Assembly: GCA_023512435.1 (NCBI GenBank)
Contig: JAILZP010000001.1
Span: forward strand, 1-64,000
Direction: 5' to 3'
DNA length: 64,000 nt
Source of the DNA: Peptococcaceae bacterium
GTDB taxonomy: Bacteria; Bacillota; Desulfotomaculia; Desulfotomaculales; Desulfocucumaceae
In this document: one piece after another, positions 58,981-64,000 of the stretch
Layout: the number at the start of each line of letters is the position of its first letter
Position numbering within the stretch: the first letter of the stretch is position 1
Notes under the pieces: generated by a model
Told to the model about the DNA's origin: nothing
Databases searched by the model: none
What the model saw: only the letters and a program-made list of their open reading frames with translations
Position numbers and translations under genes: made by a program

Positions 58981-59838
58981 ATGGAGGTGTGGGTTATAAA
59001 AACGGTAACCACCGGAGAGATTGTTGAAACGGTAGCCCGCTTGTGCATGGAGGCCAACTACTATCTCGGTGACGACGTGATCAGGGCTTTTGAGAACAGC
59101 CTGAAGGAAGAGCTGTCACTTACCGGCAAGGACATTCTCAAGCAACTACTGATGAACGCCAAAATCGCCGCCGAAGACCAGGTGCCCATGTGCCAGGACA
59201 CCGGTTTCGCAGTGGTATTCCTGGAATTGGGACAGGAAGTGAGGATTGCGGGAGGAAACTTGTATGACGCCATAAACGAAGGGGTCAGGAAGGGTTACAC
59301 CGGGGGCTTCCTGCGCAAATCCATTGTTGACCATCCCCTTAACCGGGTTAACACCGGTGACAACACGCCGGCCGTCATCCACACCAGGGTGGTTCCGGGG
59401 GACAAACTAAAGATAACGCTGGCCCCGAAGGGAGGCGGCAGCGAAAATATGAGCGCCCTGAGGATGCTCAAGCCCGCCGAGGGTCTCGAAGGGGTAAAAA
59501 AATTCGTCATCGACACCGTAAGGGCCGCCGGCCCCAACCCCTGCCCGCCAATGGTGGTGGGGGTGGGAATAGGGGGCACCTTTGAAAAGTGCGCCCTGCT
59601 GGCCAAGGAGGCGCTGCTCAGGGAACTGGGCAAGCCCAGTCCGCTGCCCGACATAGCGGCTATCGAGAAAGAACTCCTGGAGAAGATAAACGCCCTGGGC
59701 ATAGGCCCCCAGGGACTTGGCGGAAGAACCACTGCCCTGGCGGTGCATATAGAAATATACCCCTGTCACATAGCCAGCCTTCCGGTGGCGGTGAACATAA
59801 ACTGCCATGCCGCCCGGCACAAAGAGGCCGTCCTTTAA
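58981..59838 (+). CDS. mmcB: Fumarate hydratase class I, alpha subunit
   Basis: 285 residues as drawn from ATG 58981. The start is uncertain because a strong ribosome binding site (GGAGGTG, 58983-58989) sits inside the first codons and would suit a later start. Class I fumarases carry a 4Fe-4S cluster; its cysteines are probably those in DQVPMCQDTGFAVVFLELG, AAGPNPCPPMVVGVGIGG and EIYPCHIASLPVAVNINC. It hydrates fumarate to malate in the oxidation of propionate to acetate. The beta subunit follows directly. Known counterpart: mmcB of Pelotomaculum. Confidence 0.93.
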   Translation: MEVWVIKTVTTGEIVETVARLCMEANYYLGDDVIRAFENSLKEELSLTGKDILKQLLMNAKIAAEDQVPMCQDTGFAVVFLELGQEVRIAGGNLYDAINEGVRKGYTGGFLRKSIVDHPLNRVNTGDNTPAVIHTRVVPGDKLKITLAPKGGGSENMSALRMLKPAEGLEGVKKFVIDTVRAAGPNPCPPMVVGVGIGGTFEKCALLAKEALLRELGKPSPLPDIAAIEKELLEKINALGIGPQGLGGRTTALAVHIEIYPCHIASLPVAVNINCHAARHKEAVL

Positions 59839-59856
59839 CAGCGGAGGTGAAACAGC

Positions 59857-60411
59857 TTGCCCCAGATAAAATTGTCCACCCCTCTCAGCGACGAAGTTGT
59901 GGAAAACCTGAGGATCGGGCAGAAGGTCCTTTTAAACGGTTTATTGTACACCGGCAGAGATGCTGCCCATAAAAAGATGATTGAGCTGTTGGACCAGGGA
60001 AAGCCGCTGCCCATTGATGTTAAGGGACAGGTAATCTATTATGTCGGCCCGTCCCCGGCCAAGCCCGGCCAGATTATCGGTTCCGCGGGGCCGACCACCT
60101 CGGGCCGGATGGATTCATACGCGCCGCGGCTGATCGCCCTGGGCCTGAAAGGCATGATCGGTAAAGGGAAACGGTCTCCAGAAGTAATAAAGGCCATGAA
60201 ACAGCACAAGGCGGTGTATTTTGCAGCCGTGGGCGGAGCGGCCGCCCTTATTTCAAGGAGCATCAAAAAATGCCGGGTGATTGCCTACCCGGAACTGGGT
60301 CCCGAGGCCATCCACGAGCTGTATGTGGAGAACTTTCCGGTAATAGTGGCCAACGATACCCTGGGCGGGGACCTTTACGAAGAAGGGATGAAAATTTACG
60401 CCGTAAAATAG
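59857..60411 (+). CDS. mmcC: Fumarate hydratase class I, beta subunit
   Basis: 184 residues from TTG 59857 with AGCGGAGGTG upstream. Motifs: STPLSDEVVENLRIGQKVLL, TGRDAAHKKMIELLDQGKPL, YVGPSPAKPGQIIGSAGPTT and YFAAVGGAAALISRSIKKCR, all typical of the C-terminal half of class I fumarases. It completes the enzyme with the alpha subunit 18 nt upstream. A separate two-subunit enzyme is usual in anaerobic Firmicutes and archaea. Confidence 0.94.
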   Translation: MPQIKLSTPLSDEVVENLRIGQKVLLNGLLYTGRDAAHKKMIELLDQGKPLPIDVKGQVIYYVGPSPAKPGQIIGSAGPTTSGRMDSYAPRLIALGLKGMIGKGKRSPEVIKAMKQHKAVYFAAVGGAAALISRSIKKCRVIAYPELGPEAIHELYVENFPVIVANDTLGGDLYEEGMKIYAVK

Positions 60412-60452
60412 GGTTGGAGGGTATCGGGGCCGGGGCAGGAATGTCTAAAAAA

Positions 60453-60480
60453 CTCCTGTCTCCCGTCTCCTGTAGCCTGA
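60453..60480. repeat. Heptad array CTCCYGT in the fumarase-sucC gap
   Basis: CTCCTGT, CTCCCGT, CTCCTGT, AGCCTGA: four units, the only heptad array within the propionate operon besides those after sucD. Confidence 0.6.
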
Positions 60481-60522
60481 CGCATAAAATCCACTAAAAG
60501 CATCAAAAAGGAGAGATTGGAC

Positions 60523-61638
60523 TTGAAACTTTTTGAATACATGGGGAAGGAATTGTTTTCCGGGTACGGCATAACGGTGCCCCGCGGCAGGATGGCGTCC
60601 ACACCTGGCGAAGCCGCAGCGGTGGCGGCGGAAATCGGCGGAGAAGTGGTGGTCAAATCCCAGATTCTTTCGGGCAAAAGGGGAAAGGGCGGGGGCATCC
60701 TGTTCGCGGCATCCCCTGCGGAAGCAGAAGACGCTGCGGCCAAAATACTTGGCAGCACCGTCCAGGGCTTGAAGGTGGAGTCCGTCCTGGTGGAAGAGAA
60801 AATTAAAATTGACCGCGAGCTGTACCTCGCCATAACGGTGGACGGTTCGGCCAGGAAACCGGTGCTTATCGCCTCGGCCAGCGGCGGAATGGATATAGAG
60901 GACGTGCCCGACGAGGATATAGTCAAGTACCACATCGACACCTTCGTGGGGCTGCAGCCCTACGCGGCCAGGGAAATAACCAGGCGGCTGGGCCTGACCG
61001 GCCCCCCGGCCGGGGAGATGAACCGGCTATTGCCCCTTCTCTACAGGATTTTCAGGGAAAAGGACGCCGAACTGGTGGAGATAAACCCCCTGGTGGTCAG
61101 CGGAGATAAGCTTATAGCCGCCGACGCCAAGGTGACCATAGACGATGAAGCGCTTTACCGTCAGAAGGGACTGCCGCACGTCGAGGAAAGAACCGAAGCC
61201 GAACAAAAGGCCCACGCCCTCGGCCTTTCTTACGTCCAGCTTGAGGGCAACATAGCGGTGATGGCCAACGGCGCCGGGATCACCATGGGCACCCTGGACA
61301 CCCTCCAGCATTTCGGAGGGAGGCCGGCCAACTTCCTGGACGCGGGCGGCGGAACGGGCACCGAGGCAACCGCAAAGGCGCTGGAAATACTTTTGGAGAC
61401 CAACCCCAGGGTGATCCTGATCAACATTTTCGGCGGAATCACCCGCTGCGACGACGTGGCCAACGCCCTGGTGAAGGTTAAAAACGAGATAGGCATACCG
61501 GTTCCCGTGGTCATTCGCTTGGTCGGCACCAACGAGGAAACCGGGGTCAGGATACTCAGGGAAAACGGATTCGAGGCATACAGGATGATGCGCGAGGCCG
61601 CCGCCAAGGCAGTTGAGATAGCGAACAGCGGCAATTAA
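60523..61638 (+). CDS. sucC: Succinyl-CoA synthetase beta subunit (ADP-forming type)
   Basis: 371 residues from TTG 60523, spaced 9 nt from AGGAG; TTG 60517 is closer than normal. ATP-grasp fold: KLFEYMGKELFSGYGITVPR, VVVKSQILSGKRGKGGGILF. The phosphate-handling and CoA-linked C-terminal domain shows EINPLVVSGDKLIAADAKVT, NGAGITMGTLDTLQHFGGRP and LINIFGGITRCDDVANALVK. In propionate oxidation it gains ATP or GTP from succinyl-CoA. Corresponds to mmcD of Pelotomaculum. Partner sucD follows. Confidence 0.93.
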   Translation: MKLFEYMGKELFSGYGITVPRGRMASTPGEAAAVAAEIGGEVVVKSQILSGKRGKGGGILFAASPAEAEDAAAKILGSTVQGLKVESVLVEEKIKIDRELYLAITVDGSARKPVLIASASGGMDIEDVPDEDIVKYHIDTFVGLQPYAAREITRRLGLTGPPAGEMNRLLPLLYRIFREKDAELVEINPLVVSGDKLIAADAKVTIDDEALYRQKGLPHVEERTEAEQKAHALGLSYVQLEGNIAVMANGAGITMGTLDTLQHFGGRPANFLDAGGGTGTEATAKALEILLETNPRVILINIFGGITRCDDVANALVKVKNEIGIPVPVVIRLVGTNEETGVRILRENGFEAYRMMREAAAKAVEIANSGN

Positions 61639-61686
61639 AACGCGGAAGCCGGGAATCAGGAATAAAGAAAGGACGGATAACCGACA

Positions 61687-62553
61687 ATGGCCATTATCAT
61701 TGATGAAAATACCAACGTCATAGTCCAGGGGGCCACAGGAAATCAGGGAAGGTTCCATACCAGGCAGATGCTGGCATACGGAACCAGGGTTGTGGCCGGC
61801 ACGTCACCGGGAAAAGGCGGCCAGGAAGTGGAAGGGGTAAGGATCTACGACACGGTGGCCGCCGCCATGGAGGACCACCGGGTGGACGCCTCCTGTATCT
61901 TCATCCCGGCCCCGTATGCCAGGGATGCCGCCTTTGAGGCCATAGAGGCCGGGATCAAGGTTGTGGTGATCATCACCGAGCACATACCGGTGCACGACGA
62001 AATGGACATTATCAACTTTGCAAGGCAGAAGGGAGCAACCGTAATCGGTCCCAACACCTTCGGCATTGTTTCTTCCGGAAAGTGCAAGATCGGCATCCCG
62101 TCCAACCAGTTTTTCGTACCGGGGCCGGTGGGCGTGGTGGCCCGCAGCGGGACCCTCACCTATGAAATCGTGGCCAACCTTACTGCCGGCGGCATCGGAC
62201 AGACCACGGTGGTGGGCCTTGGCGGCGACCGGGTGGTGGGGCTTTCCTTCGTGGATGTCCTGCAGAGGTTTGAAAAAGACCCCGAAACCAAAGCGGTGGT
62301 GCTGGTCGGGGAAATAGGAGGGAACCAGGAGGAGGAAGCCTCCCTGTTCATTAAGAAGATGTCCAAACCGGTGGTGGCTTATATCGCCGGCAAGAGCGCC
62401 CCTCCGGGCAAAAGAATGGGCCATGCCGGGGCCATTATAGAGCGCGGTAAGGGCACCTATGAAGGAAAGGTCAGGGCGCTGAAAGAGGCCGGGGCCTCGG
62501 TGGCCGCACTTCCCTTCGAGGTGCCGGAACTGATCAGGGAACTTATAGGCTGA
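61687..62553 (+). CDS. sucD: Succinyl-CoA synthetase alpha subunit
   Basis: 288 residues from ATG 61687. The CoA-binding Rossmann domain has [20 protein letters not shown] and [40 protein letters not shown] follows, and the phosphorylated histidine is in [20 protein letters not shown]. Normal length for the family. Corresponds to mmcE. The stop (TGA, 62551-62553) is followed at once by AGC-type heptad repeats. Confidence 0.94.
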   Translation: MAIIIDENTNVIVQGATGNQGRFHTRQMLAYGTRVVAGTSPGKGGQEVEGVRIYDTVAAAMEDHRVDASCIFIPAPYARDAAFEAIEAGIKVVVIITEHIPVHDEMDIINFARQKGATVIGPNTFGIVSSGKCKIGIPSNQFFVPGPVGVVARSGTLTYEIVANLTAGGIGQTTVVGLGGDRVVGLSFVDVLQRFEKDPETKAVVLVGEIGGNQEEEASLFIKKMSKPVVAYIAGKSAPPGKRMGHAGAIIERGKGTYEGKVRALKEAGASVAALPFEVPELIRELIG

Positions 62554-62564
62554 TGACTATTGTC

Positions 62565-62592
62565 AGCTGTTAGCTATTAGCTGTTGGCCAAG
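62565..62592. repeat. Heptad array AGCTRTT after sucD
   Basis: AGCTGTT, AGCTATT, AGCTGTT, GGCCAAG, with the less regular TATTGTC before it. Confidence 0.7.
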
Positions 62593-62700
62593 GGCCGCAA
62601 GTTTCAGGCATAACTTTCAGCCACCAAAGAAAACAGGGAATTATAATCTGTTTATGCCGGTATTTTACAGTCTGCTGCCACCAGTTAACTTCATGCCCAG

Positions 62701-62721
62701 AGCTAACAGCTAAAGGCTATT
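62701..62721. repeat. Heptad array AGCTAAN before the mutase gene
   Basis: AGCTAAC, AGCTAAA, GGCTATT, just upstream of the ribosome binding site GGGAGGTGG. Between this array and the one at 62565 I see no promoter or terminator. Confidence 0.6.
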
Positions 62722-62743
62722 TATCACCGGGAGGTGGATGTGC

Positions 62744-64000
62744 TTGTTTGATAAGGAAAAAATGAAAGAGATTAAAGAAAAGAAGGACCTCTGGCAGAAA
62801 AAAATTGATGAACAGACAAAAAAGCGCCCGGAAAGGCAGCCGGAGTTTGTCACCGACTCGGGAATAACCATCGGGACGGTGTACACTCCCGCTGACCTGG
62901 ACGCGGAAAGTCCGGACCTTAGCCTGCCCGGTGAATATCCCTTCACCAGGGGAGTGCAGCCCAACATGTATAGGGGCAGGCTGTGGACCATGAGGCAGTA
63001 CGCCGGGTTCGGAACAGCCGAGGAGACAAACAAGCGCTTCCGGTACCTGCTGGAACAGGGCCAGACAGGGCTCTCGGTGGCTTTTGACCTGCCAACTCAA
63101 ATCGGCTACGACTCGGACCACCCGCTGGCCGCAGGGGAGGTGGGCAAAGTGGGGGTGGCCATAGACTCCATTCAGGATATGGAAACCCTTTTCGACGGCA
63201 TACCCCTGGACAGGGTCAGCACATCCATGACCATCAACTCCCCGGCCGCCATCCTGCTGGCCATGTACATAGCCGTGGCGGAAAAACAGGGGGTGGCCCC
63301 GGATAAGCTGAACGGCACCATCCAGAACGACATCCTGAAGGAATACGTGGCCCGGGGGACGTACATCTTTCCGCCAGGCCCGTCCATGAGGCTGATCACT
63401 GATATTTTCGCTTACTGCTCCAGGCATATCCCGAACTGGAACACCATCAGCATCAGCGGCTACCACATCAGGGAGGCCGGCTCCACCGCGGTCCAGGAGG
63501 TGGCCTTCACCCTGGCCGACGGCATCGCCTACGTCAAGGCCGCCATCGACGCCGGACTGGACGTGGACGAATTCGCACCCAGGCTTTCCTTCTTCTTCAA
63601 CGCCCACCTCAACTTCCTGGAGGAAATCGCCAAGTTCCGGGCCGCCCGGAGACTTTGGGCGAAAATAATGAAGGAAAGGTTCGGGGCCAAAAATCCCAGG
63701 TCCATGATGCTGCGGTTCCACACCCAGACAGCCGGCTGCACGCTGACCGCCCAGCAGCCCGACGTCAACATCATGAGGGTTGCTTTCCAGGCCCTCAGCG
63801 CGGTGCTGGGCGGAACCCAGTCGCTGCACACCAACTCCAGGGACGAAGCCCTGGCCCTGCCCAACGAGGACTCTGTGCTCATCGCCCTGCGCACCCAGCA
63901 GGTAATCGGCTATGAAATCGGTGTTGCCGATTCCGTCGATCCCCTGGGCGGATCGTACCTGATTGAAAGCCTCACAGACGAAATAGAAAAAAGGGCCGCG
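62744..64000 (+). CDS. Methylmalonyl-CoA mutase large subunit (partial, runs off the end)
   Basis: 419 residues visible from TTG 62744, preceded by GGGAGGTGG. It is the catalytic TIM-barrel part of a B12-dependent acyl-CoA mutase: [75 protein letters not shown] and [20 protein letters not shown]. The Tyr in NMY and the Arg in VARGTY align with Tyr89 and Arg207 of the Propionibacterium enzyme, which hold the methylmalonyl carboxylate. Specificity is therefore for methylmalonyl-CoA rather than isobutyryl- or 2-hydroxyisobutyryl-CoA. The B12 domain is expected in a separate small subunit beyond the window. Confidence 0.93.
   Translation, partial: MFDKEKMKEIKEKKDLWQKKIDEQTKKRPERQPEFVTDSGITIGTVYTPADLDAESPDLSLPGEYPFTRGVQPNMYRGRLWTMRQYAGFGTAEETNKRFRYLLEQGQTGLSVAFDLPTQIGYDSDHPLAAGEVGKVGVAIDSIQDMETLFDGIPLDRVSTSMTINSPAAILLAMYIAVAEKQGVAPDKLNGTIQNDILKEYVARGTYIFPPGPSMRLITDIFAYCSRHIPNWNTISISGYHIREAGSTAVQEVAFTLADGIAYVKAAIDAGLDVDEFAPRLSFFFNAHLNFLEEIAKFRAARRLWAKIMKERFGAKNPRSMMLRFHTQTAGCTLTAQQPDVNIMRVAFQALSAVLGGTQSLHTNSRDEALALPNEDSVLIALRTQQVIGYEIGVADSVDPLGGSYLIESLTDEIEKRAA

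Overview
The window is a stretch of chromosome from an anaerobic, endospore-forming member of the Firmicutes of the Pelotomaculum/Desulfotomaculum type (Peptococcaceae). Four kinds of evidence support this. Sporulation genes are present (spmB, spoIIP, a YIEGIA gene, spoIVA, spoVK). Several gene neighbourhoods match those of sporulating Firmicutes (cmk..rpsA..der-plsY-gpsA-spoIVA; miaB-ricA-mutS..mutL..miaA-hfq-spoVK-ynbB). The ispH gene is fused to S1 ribosomal protein domains. At the right end lies the start of a methylmalonyl-CoA pathway cluster (regulator, class I fumarase alpha and beta, succinyl-CoA synthetase, split-type methylmalonyl-CoA mutase), which resembles the mmc cluster of the syntrophic propionate oxidiser Pelotomaculum thermopropionicum. 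The DNA is GC-rich and starts at TTG or GTG are very common. I see no insertion sequence, prophage, CRISPR array, tRNA or rRNA.

Layout. 1-6.7 kb: end of spmB, rluB, small unknown genes, a Thr-type isoaspartyl peptidase/asparaginase, a HutP-family gene behind its own promoter and hairpin, aroH, thiL and thiD. 6.7-18.4 kb: an aromatic amino acid supra-operon, trpEGDCFBA-aroF-aroF2-tyrA-aroA. Its leader has the complete layout of a TRAP attenuator: a row of GAG/UAG triplets on a 5-nt period, an antiterminator overlapping the last triplets, and a terminator just before trpE. 18.5-33.2 kb: cmk, plsC, ispH-rpsA, a DUF1614 membrane protein, spoIIP, YIEGIA and a small partner, two DUF3189 genes, a radical-SAM DUF512 protein, der, plsY, gpsA, a gamma carbonic anhydrase-like protein and spoIVA. 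33.3-38.5 kb: a threonine/lysine branch block (ACT protein, hom, thrB, lysC) facing a convergent apgM. 38.6-52.8 kb: miaB, ricA-like, mutS, a hydantoinase-like gene, a histone-deacetylase-like gene with a cysteine-rich tail, mutL, a methyltransferase, miaA, hfq, spoVK and ynbB. 52.9-57 kb: a citrate/malate-family two-component system, an orphan DctP lipoprotein, and lexA on the minus strand. 57-64 kb: a sigma-54 activator, a clear sigma-54 promoter, and the propionate-pathway genes, with the mutase running off the end.

Two themes tie the window together. First, biosynthesis appears to be controlled by RNA: a TRAP-type leader before trpE, a terminator-type leader before hutP-aroH, and another before the second DAHP synthase. 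Second, at least a dozen intergenic gaps carry degenerate tandem repeats with a 7-nt period. Several families are present (AGCTNNN, NNTAAGT, GGGATTN, GAACTCA), and the arrays often start at or inside the 3' end of a gene. In trpC such an array encodes the last 18 residues, and the stops of tyrA and der also lie inside arrays. This is the least explained structure in the window.
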